A stretch of 64,000 nucleotides of DNA, taken from Halopelagius longus. GTDB taxonomy: Archaea > Halobacteriota > Halobacteria > Halobacteriales > Haloferacaceae. Of the stretch, positions 7,962-16,137 are shown piece after piece. Position 1 is the first letter of the stretch; each line of letters starts with the position of its first letter. The position numbers and the translations under genes are program-made. The stretch lies in the NCBI RefSeq assembly GCF_900100875.1, contig NZ_FNKQ01000003.1, positions 620,001 through 684,000 of the forward strand, given 5' to 3'. The notes beneath the pieces are model-generated. The model was not told the origin of the DNA. It saw only the letters and a program-made list of their open reading frames with translations, and did not search any database.

Positions 7962-8159
7962 GGAGGAAGTTCGAACCGCAGTCCCTTGGTAGTTTGTAGC
8001 ACTCGTTCGAGGGCGAACCGACCGAAGTCGTCGAGACGAGACGGTCTTCGACCGCCGTAACGCGAGTGTCGGCGTGCTCGAACGACCCGACGGAGCGGAG
8101 AGTCGAACCAGCGCCGCATCTCGGCGAGGGACGACTCCGGTTCGCGGCGCGTCGCGGTG

Positions 8160-8483
8160 TCAGGCGTCGTCGACGACTTCGACCACGACCGGATTCGAAT
8201 CGCCGAGATGCTCGCCCTCCTCGTGGGAGATGGCGACGGTGTGCCCCTCCACGGTGAACTCGACGCTGACCGCCGCGTTACACTCCTCCGCGTGGCTGAG
8301 TAGGTCGACCAACGCGTCGGGTTCGATCCGTTCGTACAGCGGTTCGAGGTCGCTGATCGGAACGTTCCGCATGACGGCCAACGTTCGTAACGTCACCTGT
8401 ATCACGGACTCCGATTCGCCCCTCGGGACGTGGAGTTCAACGCGGTTGTCGTCTCGACCGGAGAGGTTGTCATTCGATGCCAT
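8160..8483 (-). CDS. HalOD1 output domain protein
   Basis: A 107-residue acidic protein consisting essentially of one HalOD1 domain: VIQVTLRTLAVMRNV, then the characteristic LEPLYERIEPDALVDLL and a beta-rich C-terminus (SVEFTVEGHTVAISHE). HalOD1 is a haloarchaeal output domain found alone or with REC and PAS modules; its biochemical output is unknown. An ATG five codons further upstream (8498) is an alternative start. The upstream region to 8560 is AT-rich, consistent with a promoter. Free-standing HalOD1 proteins probably interact with signalling partners encoded elsewhere (inference). Confidence 0.82.
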   Translation of the reverse strand: MASNDNLSGRDDNRVELHVPRGESESVIQVTLRTLAVMRNVPISDLEPLYERIEPDALVDLLSHAEECNAAVSVEFTVEGHTVAISHEEGEHLGDSNPVVVEVVDDA

Positions 8484-8691
8484 GTCAGGTGATCTCATTG
8501 TAAGTAAAACAGACTTATGCCGAAACCTATATGTACGGCTACTGAAGAGACTGGGTGGAACAGTACCAGTATCTACCGTCCCTACCCGGTGAGTTCGATT
8601 CGACGGCCCGTAGCGAGTTCCGCCGCGGCGGTTCCCGAACGAGTGGGGCTCGTCCGCACCCGACGGCGTGCGCGTCTCTCTCGGACCGAAA

Positions 8692-9675
8692 TCAGACGGC
8701 GAGTAGGAACACCAACGCGACGGCGATGAACACCACCTTCAGGGCGGTGTTGACGGCGACGACTTTCGACCCGAAGCGGGGGCCCCAGATGCCGTACTGG
8801 AAGGGGATGGAGCGCTTGAACGTCGAGACGGCGAAGGAGACGATACCGCCGAGGAGCATCGTCGCCACCGCCGTCCGCGGCGTGAACGTCCCACCGACCA
8901 TCGGGGCGATGGTGGCCGCGCCCGCGGTGGTATCGAACGCGAACACCGCGATGACCGGGATGGACGCGCCGGGGAGGCCGACGAACGTCGCGAGGGGGTC
9001 CGCCGCGGCGGTGAGCGCTTGGAGGTCCGTCGTCCGGACGACGAGCGTCACGACGAGGTAGACGACGACGAGACGGGGGACGATGCGCTTCAACTTCGGC
9101 CACGTCTTCCGCGCCGCCGCCGCGACGACGTCTCGGGCCGAGTCGTCGTCCTCCGCGTCCGGGCCGCCGTCCGTCTGGGCCGCGGCGGTTCTATCGACGT
9201 TTCGCTCCGAGAGGAGGAGTGCGCCCGCGAGGACGCCGACGGCGGTGATGGCCAAGGAGACGGCCGCCCGCGTCCCCACGTACAGCAGTCCGACTTCGAG
9301 GCCGAGGATCGGGACGAGGACGGGCACGTAGAAGGTGAAGATGTGCTGGACGAATCCGAAGAACGTGTTCATGGTGACGGCGACGAGCGTCGCCCTGTCG
9401 TCTAACATGCCGGACTCGCGGAACTCCGCGAGCATCCCGTACCCCGCCGTCGTCGAGGCGGCGGTGGTGAAGATGGCCGTGCCCACCTCGTCGGGGAGGT
9501 TCGCCGGGCGCGTCAGGTACCGCGAGACGGCGGCCACGTACTGCACCAAGCCGAACCCGACGGCGACGTTCGCGAGGAACACGCCGACGGCGATGAGGGC
9601 GGCGATGCTCGCGACGCGCGGGAGAACCTCCGCGAGGACGGGCCACAGCGACGCGAACGTTTCGACGACCTGCAC
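8692..9675 (-). CDS. Nucleoside-recognition (GATE) domain membrane transport protein
   Basis: A 327-residue membrane protein with about eight helices in two halves split by a charged cytoplasmic loop near residues 155-195 (SERNVDRTAAAQTDGG onward). Each half carries a nucleoside-recognition/GATE-type segment: TAIFTTAASTTAGYGML in the first and IAVFAFDTTAGAATIAPM in the second. The substrate is unknown; relatives include spore-maturation and nucleoside transport proteins. It is followed on the same strand by two MgtE halves and a small membrane protein, all reading minus, which hints at a membrane-transport neighbourhood. Confidence 0.82.
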   Translation of the reverse strand: MQVVETFASLWPVLAEVLPRVASIAALIAVGVFLANVAVGFGLVQYVAAVSRYLTRPANLPDEVGTAIFTTAASTTAGYGMLAEFRESGMLDDRATLVAVTMNTFFGFVQHIFTFYVPVLVPILGLEVGLLYVGTRAAVSLAITAVGVLAGALLLSERNVDRTAAAQTDGGPDAEDDDSARDVVAAAARKTWPKLKRIVPRLVVVYLVVTLVVRTTDLQALTAAADPLATFVGLPGASIPVIAVFAFDTTAGAATIAPMVGGTFTPRTAVATMLLGGIVSFAVSTFKRSIPFQYGIWGPRFGSKVVAVNTALKVVFIAVALVFLLAV

Positions 9676-9717
9676 GTTCGAGCGTCGGGTCCGACGGACC
9701 TAATCGGCGTCGATTCG

Positions 9718-9960
9718 CTAGAAGCCGTACCCGAGTTTGATGTAGACGACGAGAAAGAGCACGAACAGTCCCATCGCCGCGAGGACGACGCCGCCGAGGC
9801 GGGAGCCGAACTTCTCGCCCGAACCCACCTCCTCGGAGTCGATGACGTTCACGTCACGCGCGCCCTGAATCTTGGGGTCTACGATGGCTAACGCGCCCAT
9901 CGCGGTGAGGAACAGACCCGCCGCGACGGCGAGTGCGGTCCCCCGGTCGAGCACCGTCAT
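9718..9960 (-). CDS. Small two-helix membrane protein
   Basis: An 80-residue protein with hydrophobic helices at about residues 8-26 and 55-76, separated by a polar loop (PKIQGARDVNVIDSEEV). No family name comes to mind. It sits 18 bases downstream of the second MgtE half on the same strand, so it could be a co-transcribed accessory subunit of the magnesium transporter pair (inference from spacing only). Confidence 0.6.
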   Translation of the reverse strand: MTVLDRGTALAVAAGLFLTAMGALAIVDPKIQGARDVNVIDSEEVGSGEKFGSRLGGVVLAAMGLFVLFLVVYIKLGYGF

Positions 9961-9978
9961 ATCTCGGCCTCGATTCGC

Positions 9979-10536
9979 TCACACTAATAGCTGCACGGAG
10001 ACGAAAAGCACCACCACGCCGAGAACGTCGCAGGTGTTCGTCACGACGGGGATGACCACGTCGTCGGGGTCGAGGCCGAACCGGTAGGCGGCGTACGTCG
10101 TCGTCATCGTCACGCCGATGGCGAGGAACGCCAAGACGATGCCCGAGAGGAGGGAGACGGCGACGACGGTCGTAACCGGGAGTTGGACGCCGCCGAGAAG
10201 CGCCGTCAGCCCCCACGCGCCGACGCCGATGACGGGGAAGACGGTCACCGAGAGGGCGACGGTGGCGAGGGAGTTGCCGGCCAGTTCCTCGTCCGCCGGG
10301 TCGAACGTGAGCGTCCCGAGGTGGAACGCCGTCGAGAGGCGCGCCGCGAGGATGCTTCCGAGATTACCCGCGGTGCCGATGGTGACGGGGACGAGAGCCA
10401 AAAGCGAGGGGTACCGGTACAGTTGCGCCTCGAAACTCCCGAGGACGAGTCCGCTTCCCAGTTCGACCAGCGTCAATATCAGGAGGACGGGGAGCATCGC
10501 GCGCGTGATGGCTCTGACCGTCCACTCCGTCCGCAT
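9979..10536 (-). CDS. MgtE/SLC41-type divalent cation transporter half (second)
   Basis: A 185-residue protein made of a single MgtE membrane domain of about five helices. The signature segments are PVTIGTAGNLGSILAARLST and VTMTTTYAAYRFGLDPDDVVIPVVTNTCDVLG, the latter matching the NPD/DN-type cation-pore motif of MgtE. It lacks the cytosolic N and CBS domains of bacterial MgtE. The start ATG at 10536 abuts the stop of the preceding half with no gap, so the two halves are probably translated together and pair into one Mg2+ (or other divalent ion) channel, as in the duplicated SLC41 proteins. Confidence 0.88.
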   Translation of the reverse strand: MRTEWTVRAITRAMLPVLLILTLVELGSGLVLGSFEAQLYRYPSLLALVPVTIGTAGNLGSILAARLSTAFHLGTLTFDPADEELAGNSLATVALSVTVFPVIGVGAWGLTALLGGVQLPVTTVVAVSLLSGIVLAFLAIGVTMTTTYAAYRFGLDPDDVVIPVVTNTCDVLGVVVLFVSVQLLV

Positions 10537-11118
10537 TCAGACGACACCCCCGACGAGAAGCACGAACCGAACCGCGACGAGCAGAAAGAGGACGCCGAAC
10601 ACGTCGCCGGTGGTGGTGACGAGGGGACCGACGAGCGTGTCGGGGTTGTGTCCCCGCCGGTAGCCCGCGAACACGACTGCGATGACGACGGCGGTGAGCG
10701 CGAGACCCGAGAGGACGCCCGCGACGAGGGCGACGCCGACGAGCACCCACACCGAAGCCACCTCTCTACCGAGGACGAGGAGGAGGAAGTACGCGACGAC
10801 GGAGGCGAACACCGACGCGAGGACGCCGTTCGCCAACGCCGCCGCCGCCGCGGCGCGGAGTCGTTCGTCCGCCCCGGAGAGGCGGGGTTCGATGAGCCCC
10901 TGGTGGAGCGCGGTGGCGATTCGCGCGCCGAGCGACCCGTAGACGTTCCCCCGCGTGGCGAGCAACGCCGGCACGATGACGAGGAGGCCGGGAACCGCCT
11001 TCAGTTCGGCCTCCATCCCGGAGAGGACGACGCCGGCGAGGAGGCCGCCCCCGACGGACGCGACGAGCGCCGGAAGCGCCTCCCTGTACGCCTCCGCGGC
11101 GGCGTCGCGCAGTGTCAT
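10537..11118 (-). CDS. MgtE/SLC41-type divalent cation transporter half (first)
   Basis: A 193-residue single MgtE membrane domain. The N-terminus is a short amphipathic segment (RDAAAEAYREALPALV), followed by VPALLATRGNVYGSLGARIAT and FAGYRRGHNPDTLVGPLVTTTGDVFG, the family's pore-lining motif with its conserved NPD. It is paralogous to the following gene; each supplies half of the two-repeat architecture seen in SLC41. There are no regulatory cytosolic domains, so gating by Mg2+ sensing, if present, must differ from bacterial MgtE. Confidence 0.88.
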   Translation of the reverse strand: MTLRDAAAEAYREALPALVASVGGGLLAGVVLSGMEAELKAVPGLLVIVPALLATRGNVYGSLGARIATALHQGLIEPRLSGADERLRAAAAAALANGVLASVFASVVAYFLLLVLGREVASVWVLVGVALVAGVLSGLALTAVVIAVVFAGYRRGHNPDTLVGPLVTTTGDVFGVLFLLVAVRFVLLVGGVV

Positions 11119-11188
11119 AGTCGATGGAACGTACGGAGACGTTAAAAGTCGGGCGTCTGGCGACGAACGGGCGGGGGGAAGGCGGTCG

Positions 11189-11203
11189 CTAACTACCAGT
11201 TAG
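11189..11203. promoter_or_regulatory. Perfect palindrome CTAACT-ACC-AGTTAG (putative operator)
   Basis: A 6-bp perfect inverted repeat with a 3-base spacer in the intergenic region between the divergent MgtE and DUF4129 operons. Short spaced palindromes of this form are typical binding sites of winged-helix regulators. Nearby sequence (TATACC at 11221 and an A6 run) is AT-rich, consistent with a promoter. The regulator is not identified. Confidence 0.45.
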
Positions 11204-11368
11204 TTTCGCGGAGAGTCCCGTATACCTCCAAAAAATGCCTTAGGCCGTACAGCCGACGACTCGTACCGACGTGAGTTGTTCGCCAGTCGCGGCGACGGAC
11301 GCGACCCCCCCGCAGTACCCCGTCGTCACAACGAATCGAGTCGGAGAGACACCCCGACGAACACGAAG

Positions 11369-12178
11369 ATGAACGTACGAGCAATCGCAACGCTCGTCGT
11401 CGCGTTCGCGTGCATCACCTCGGTGGGCGTCGCCTCCACGACGCTCCAATCGTCCGTCTCGTCGACGCCGGACGAAGTCATCAACGTCGGACACGACCTC
11501 ATCCCCCTCAGCCAGTCGGACACCGGGACGCTGAAGCGAGCCATGACCGGCGAGGAAGGATCCGGCGGCACGTCGGCCGAGAAAGGGTCCGACGGGTCGA
11601 TGACGAAGCAGGCGAGCGGTGACGACGGACCCGAGCAGCGGCACCAACGGCGCGACGGCGGGAGTTCCGGGCAACAGCAGAAGGACGTAGAGAAGAACAA
11701 ACCGGAGAGTTCCAGCTCCTCGCAGGGCGACCAGCCCGAACAGTCGGTCGGCGGCATCGGCGACGTCCCCGACCCCGGACAGAGTTGGCTTCCCCTGTTA
11801 GCGGCGGTTCTCGTGTTGGCGCTCCTGGTCTACTACCGCGACCGGGTGGCGTCGTTCCTCGAACCGCCGGAGGGCGAAAGGCCCGACGAGCCCGCGGGCG
11901 TCCCCGCGCCGAAGAACGATATCGAACGGGCGTGGCTCACCGTCGTCGGCGCGACGCGCGTCGAGAACCCGTGGCAGAAGACGCCCGCGGAGTGCGCCGA
12001 CGCCGCCGTCGAAAACGGCCTCGACCCCGACGCGGTCGAGCGAATCCGCCGCGTCTTCGAGGAGGTGAAGTACGGCGAACGCGAGGTGACCGAGGCCCGC
12101 CGCACAGAGGTGCGGCGCAACCTCGACCGCCTCGACGTGCGGACCGACCTCCTGACCGACGGAGGGGAGGAGCGATGA
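11369..12178 (+). CDS. DUF4129 domain protein
   Basis: A 269-residue protein with an N-terminal hydrophobic signal (RAIATLVVAFACITSVGVAS), a long Ser/Gln/Gly-rich extracellular stretch (about 60-130), one membrane helix (WLPLLAAVLVLALLVYY) and a cytosolic C-terminal DUF4129 domain (PKNDIERAWLTVVGATR through the NPWQKTPAECADAAVE block). DUF4129 proteins occur with DUF58 and MoxR ATPases, where they are thought to form a membrane complex for assembly or processing of surface proteins. The next gene overlaps its stop by four bases. Confidence 0.88.
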   Translation: MNVRAIATLVVAFACITSVGVASTTLQSSVSSTPDEVINVGHDLIPLSQSDTGTLKRAMTGEEGSGGTSAEKGSDGSMTKQASGDDGPEQRHQRRDGGSSGQQQKDVEKNKPESSSSSQGDQPEQSVGGIGDVPDPGQSWLPLLAAVLVLALLVYYRDRVASFLEPPEGERPDEPAGVPAPKNDIERAWLTVVGATRVENPWQKTPAECADAAVENGLDPDAVERIRRVFEEVKYGEREVTEARRTEVRRNLDRLDVRTDLLTDGGEER

Positions 12179-12885
12179 GGCGGAACGTCCGGATAGCGCT
12201 CGGCCTCGTCGGCATCGCCGTGTTCTCGCTCGCGGTCCTCGTCGTCGCGGTGCCGGCCGTCGGAAACGCCGTCCCGTCGGACGCCCTCGTCGAAGCGGTC
12301 GGCAACGACTACCTGCTCGCGGCCGCGGTCGGCATCCTCGCCACCGTCCTCGTCGTCGCCGTGGTCGCCCTCCGGGGACTCGACGGCATCGACCAAGCGA
12401 CGATGCCGGAACCGGAGACGGTCCAACACGCCGCCTATCCCGGCGTTCGGTTCGACCGCAGCGTCACGGAGCGGATGCACCTGCTCCCGCACCGCCCCAC
12501 CGAGGAGGAGAAGCGACTCCGCGACCGGATTCGGCGGGCGGCCGAGCGAGCGGTGATGCGGCGAGAGAACGTCTCTCGGGAGCGAGCGAACGCGATGGTC
12601 GAGAGCGGCGAGTGGACCGACGACGCGACGGCGGCGGCGTTCGTGAGCGACGCGCGACGCTCGCCGTTGCGGGCGCGGTTCGCCGCCCTCCTCTCGCGGC
12701 GGTCGTCGTTCCAACGCGGCGCCCGGCGCGCGGCCGAGGAAGTCTGCCGCCTCGACGGGCGCGAAAACGAACACGGAACCGACGCCCGCGAGGCTCCCTC
12801 GACCGGACGTGCGGCGAACGGTGCGAACGCCGCGAACGCCGCGAACGCCGCGAACGCCGCGAACGCGTCGGGAGGTGCGCGATGA
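12175..12885 (+). CDS. DUF4129/DUF58-cluster membrane protein (DUF7269-like)
   Basis: A 236-residue protein: two membrane helices (about residues 7-27 and 43-62), then a cytosolic region rich in Arg and Glu (HRPTEEEKRLRDRIRRAAERAV). The C-terminus ends with five tandem Ala-Asn-Ala units encoded by a 9-base repeat. It overlaps the DUF4129 gene (12175-12178) and the DUF58 gene (12882-12885) in ATGA junctions, so it is part of the same translation unit. I recall this position being occupied by the haloarchaeal DUF7269 family; function is unknown. Confidence 0.8.
   Translation: MRRNVRIALGLVGIAVFSLAVLVVAVPAVGNAVPSDALVEAVGNDYLLAAAVGILATVLVVAVVALRGLDGIDQATMPEPETVQHAAYPGVRFDRSVTERMHLLPHRPTEEEKRLRDRIRRAAERAVMRRENVSRERANAMVESGEWTDDATAAAFVSDARRSPLRARFAALLSRRSSFQRGARRAAEEVCRLDGRENEHGTDAREAPSTGRAANGANAANAANAANAANASGGAR
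12823..12867 (+). repeat. Five tandem 9-base units encoding Ala-Asn-Ala
   Basis: GCGAACGCC repeated in frame, the fifth unit ending GCG. It encodes a low-complexity (ANA)n tail at the end of the membrane protein. Perfect nucleotide identity between units suggests recent slippage, so copy number may vary between strains. Confidence 0.8.
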
Positions 12886-14147
12886 CGACGGTCCGCCGGA
12901 CGCGGCGGTGGCGCGGCGTCGCCGCCGTCGCCTTGCTCGCGAGCGCGGTGGGCGTGTTCGCGACGCAACCGCTGGTGTTGCTCGCCGGAGCGGTCGGCGC
13001 TGGCTTCGCGGCGTACCCATGGCTCCGGTCGCCGCCCTCGGTCGAACTCGACGTGTCGCGGTCGATGACGCCGACCGACCCCGCGGCGGGCGAGGACGTG
13101 ACGGTGACCGTCCGGGTCCGAAACGTCGGCGACTCGACGCTGACCGACCTCCGAATCGTCGACGGCGTCCCGCCGATGCTGAGCGTCAGCGAGGGGACGC
13201 CGCGGCACGCCGCCGTCCTCCGACCGGGTTCGACGACGGAGTTCTCCTACGCCGTGACGGCCGAACACGGCCGCCACCAGTTCGACCCCGCGACGGCGGT
13301 GGCCCGCGACATCACGGGCGCTACGGAAGTCGAGACGAGCGTCTCGACGGACGCCGCAATCGAGTGTGCCGCCGCAGTCCCGGACGTTCCGCTCCGGGAA
13401 CAGACGACGCTCGGGAGCGGTCGGGTGCTGACCGCCGACGGCGGAAGCGGCATCGAGTTCCACAAGACCCGCGAGTACCACTCCGGCGACCCGATGTCCC
13501 GCATCGACTGGAAGCGCCGGGCGAAGACGGGCGAACTCTCGACCGTCGAGTTCCGAGAGGAGCGTCCGGCGTCGGTGCTGCTCTGTCTGGACGCCCGCCC
13601 GGCCGCGTACCGCGCCACGGACGAGGACGAACCCAACGCCGTCGCCTGTAGCCGGGAGGCCATCTCGCAACTGCTGACGGCGGTCGGAAGCGGTCGAAAC
13701 TCCGTCGGTCTGGCCGCGGTCGGTCGGGAACTCTGTTGGCACCGACCCGGCCGCGGGACGGACCACCTCGCCGACGCCCGCCAGTTGATGGCGAGTCACC
13801 CCGCGTTCTCGACGGTGCCGCCGTCGGTGGACGCCGAGTGGTCCACGAGCGGGCAGTTCGAGGAGATTCGCCGCCGCCTCGGCGAGCAGACGCAGGTGTT
13901 CCTCTTCTCGCCGTTGACCGACGAGGAGGTGGCGTCGTTCGCGCTGGAACTGGAGAGCAGCCGAACCGCGGTGACGGTCGTCTGTCCGGACGTGACGGCC
14001 GACGACACGCCCGGCAGTCGCTTCGCGGCGGTCGAACGCGACGACAGGATACGCAGGCTCCGAAGCGGCGGCGTGACCGTCGTCCCGTGGTCGCCGAAGG
14101 AACCGCTCGGTCCGGAACTGCTCCGGGCCAAGGAGCGCGGCCTGTGA
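12882..14147 (+). CDS. DUF58 domain protein
   Basis: A 421-residue protein with two adjacent N-terminal helices (about residues 12-45), a beta-rich domain (VTVTVRVRNVGDSTLTDL) typical of DUF58 ectodomain-like folds, and the C-terminal von Willebrand-like DUF58 core with the signature REYHSGDPMSRIDWKRRAK. The following LLCLDARPAAY carries the Asp-containing motif. DUF58 proteins act with MoxR AAA ATPases. Overlaps on both sides (ATGA at 12882, GTGA at 14144) show a tightly coupled operon; the MoxR partner is immediately convergent. Confidence 0.92.
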   Translation: MTTVRRTRRWRGVAAVALLASAVGVFATQPLVLLAGAVGAGFAAYPWLRSPPSVELDVSRSMTPTDPAAGEDVTVTVRVRNVGDSTLTDLRIVDGVPPMLSVSEGTPRHAAVLRPGSTTEFSYAVTAEHGRHQFDPATAVARDITGATEVETSVSTDAAIECAAAVPDVPLREQTTLGSGRVLTADGGSGIEFHKTREYHSGDPMSRIDWKRRAKTGELSTVEFREERPASVLLCLDARPAAYRATDEDEPNAVACSREAISQLLTAVGSGRNSVGLAAVGRELCWHRPGRGTDHLADARQLMASHPAFSTVPPSVDAEWSTSGQFEEIRRRLGEQTQVFLFSPLTDEEVASFALELESSRTAVTVVCPDVTADDTPGSRFAAVERDDRIRRLRSGGVTVVPWSPKEPLGPELLRAKERGL

Positions 14148-14848
14148 CGTTCCTCTCGTACCCCACGCGGGTCGGGAGCGCCGCCTCCCTCGCCGCCGCC
14201 GTCGGCACGGTGGCCCTCGTCGCGCCCGACGGCGCGTCGGCGCTCTCGCTCGCCGCCGCCGTCGCTCTCGTCGTCCTCGGCGCACTCGCGGCGCGTACGG
14301 CGGTGAACGTCAGCGGCGACGGCGGAATCGGACGCAAGTCGCTCGGCGCGATACTGCTCGCCGTCGGCGCGGGACTGGCCGTCGGCGGCGTCGGCGTCGG
14401 CGTCCTCGCCGCCGAGACGTTACCGCACCGCCTCGTCGTCGCCTCGGGCTTACTCGGCGTCTGCCTCCTCGGCGCCGGCCTCGCCCCGGTTCCGGGGATT
14501 CGACCCCGCCGCCTCGTCAGCGCCGGGAGCGGCGCACTCGTCGTCTGCGTCCTCCTCGCCGGACTGATGACCGGCGTGGAGGCCGTCCCGATTCTGGCCG
14601 CGACGGCCGCGACCGTCGTCGCGTGGGACGCGGGCGAGAACGCCGTCTCCCTCGGCGAACACGTCGGCCGGCGCGCGCGGGCGTGGCCCGTCGAACTCGG
14701 CCACTCCGGCGCGACGGCGGCGTACGGCGCGGCCGTCGTCGGCGCGGCGTTCGGCGTCTCCGAGTTGAACGTGACGGACGTGCCCCTCGTCGGGTTGCTG
14801 CTTTTGCTCGGCGGCGCGGTGGCGCTGCTGCTCGCGTTGTCGAACTGA
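14144..14848 (+). CDS. Polytopic membrane protein of the DUF58/MoxR cluster (DUF7519-like)
   Basis: A 234-residue, almost wholly hydrophobic Ala/Val/Gly/Leu-rich protein with about seven membrane helices. It starts at a GTG (14144) inside the DUF58 stop, an overlap of four bases; no nearer ATG exists. The last gene of the operon. The position corresponds to the family I recall as DUF7519 in haloarchaeal DUF4129-DUF58-MoxR clusters; the name is from memory. Probably a membrane scaffold for the complex (inference). Confidence 0.75.
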   Translation: MTFLSYPTRVGSAASLAAAVGTVALVAPDGASALSLAAAVALVVLGALAARTAVNVSGDGGIGRKSLGAILLAVGAGLAVGGVGVGVLAAETLPHRLVVASGLLGVCLLGAGLAPVPGIRPRRLVSAGSGALVVCVLLAGLMTGVEAVPILAATAATVVAWDAGENAVSLGEHVGRRARAWPVELGHSGATAAYGAAVVGAAFGVSELNVTDVPLVGLLLLLGGAVALLLALSN

Positions 14849-14878
14849 GCAGAACCACCCCGGGACCGTCACATCCCG

Positions 14879-14883
14879 TTTTT
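14879..14883 (+). terminator. T5 run after the DUF4129-DUF58 operon
   Basis: CCCGTTTTTCC about 30 bases after the operon's last stop and before the end of the convergent MoxR gene. Short T runs are the usual archaeal intrinsic termination signal; no supporting hairpin was seen. Confidence 0.35.
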
Positions 14884-14929
14884 CCGCACTTCTTCTACCG
14901 CTCTTCGCCCCGTTACTGCGTTACCTCGT

Positions 14930-15892
14930 TCACTGAACTCGGCGCTCGACGGACGGCACGTCCAACCGGCCGAGGATGTCCGCTACGATGTCCCGCCTGT
15001 CCACGTTCTCGACGCGCGCGTCCGGCGTGAGGACGAGTCTGTGCGCCAGCACCGGCCCGGCCATCCGCTTTACGTCGTCCGGCGTCGCGAACTCGCGCCC
15101 GTCCCCGGCGGCCACGGCGCGACTCGCCTCGAACAGTCGCTGCGTCGCCCGCGGCGACGCGCCGGAGCGAACGCGGCCGTCCTCCCGCGTCGCCCGCGTC
15201 ACCCGCGCGATGTAGCGTCGAACCTCGCGCCCGACGTGGACGCGTTCAGGCGACTGTCTGAGCGCTTCGGCCATCCCGTCCGCGCAGACTCTGCTCGCGG
15301 AGGGCGTCTGTTCCGTCCGGTCGGCACGCCTGTCGAGGATTTCGAGCTCGCCCTCCTCGTCCGGGAAGCCGAGACTCGTCTTGACGATGAAGCGGTCCTT
15401 CTGGGCCTCCGGCAGTTCGAAGGTCCCCTCCTGTTCGACGGGGTTCTGCGTCGCGATGACGAAGAACGGGTCCGGGAGGTCGTACGTGTCGCCGTCCACC
15501 GTCACCTGCCCCTCCTCCATCGCCTCCAGCAGGGCGGACTGGGTCTTCGGCGACGCGCGGTTTATCTCGTCCGCGAGGACGACGTTCGCGAACACCGGCC
15601 CCGGTTGGAAGTCGAACGAACTCGTCCGCTCGTCGAAGACGTGCGTCCCCATCACGTCGGCGGGGAGCAGGTCCGGCGTGAACTGTATCCGCGAGGCGGA
15701 GAGTCCCAACGCCCGCGCGAACGACCGCGCGGTGAGCGTCTTCCCCGTCCCGGGCACGTCCTCCAAGAGCACGTGGCCCCGCGAGAGGTAGCCGACGAGT
15801 ATCGACTCTAACACCGAGCGGTCGGCGATGACCGCGTTCGATAGTTCGTCGAGAATCATCTCACACTGTCTCGAACAGTCTGCGACGTCCAT
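14930..15892 (-). CDS. MoxR-family AAA+ ATPase
   Basis: A 320-residue AAA+ ATPase. Walker A is EDVPGTGKT near residues 44-52, Walker B is VVLADEINRASPKTQSALLEAM, and sensor 1 is IATQNPVEQEGTFELPEAQKDRF, the exact MoxR-subfamily signature. The C-terminal lid contains GASPRATQRL. MoxR proteins act as chaperone-like partners of DUF58/VWA proteins. Here it converges on the DUF4129-DUF58 operon and supplies the missing ATPase of that system, with separate control. Confidence 0.95.
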   Translation of the reverse strand: MDVADCSRQCEMILDELSNAVIADRSVLESILVGYLSRGHVLLEDVPGTGKTLTARSFARALGLSASRIQFTPDLLPADVMGTHVFDERTSSFDFQPGPVFANVVLADEINRASPKTQSALLEAMEEGQVTVDGDTYDLPDPFFVIATQNPVEQEGTFELPEAQKDRFIVKTSLGFPDEEGELEILDRRADRTEQTPSASRVCADGMAEALRQSPERVHVGREVRRYIARVTRATREDGRVRSGASPRATQRLFEASRAVAAGDGREFATPDDVKRMAGPVLAHRLVLTPDARVENVDRRDIVADILGRLDVPSVERRVQ

Positions 15893-16137
15893 GGAGGGAA
15901 GACTCCCGTACGGAGCATTAGTAGACCGTCAGTAAACCCGTCCGACCGGGCGCGCCGCGGGACCGCCCGCAGAGGTCCGACAGTCGGCCGTTCCGCCGTT
16001 TAACGTCTGCCTTACCGCCGTCCGCGGGCGCGTTCGTCGGACGCGAGGCTGACGGCGCGCGATCGAAGAGAGGAGAGAAAGACGTTCGGTCGGTCGGCGA
16101 TTCGTCGGCGGACGGTCGGCCTCGTCGGGCGGCGCGG

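Noticed and set aside
12435-14285. 616-codon minus-strand frame opposite the DUF58 operon
   Set aside because: Arg-rich shadow of verified genes with four overlapping start-stop junctions on the plus strand.
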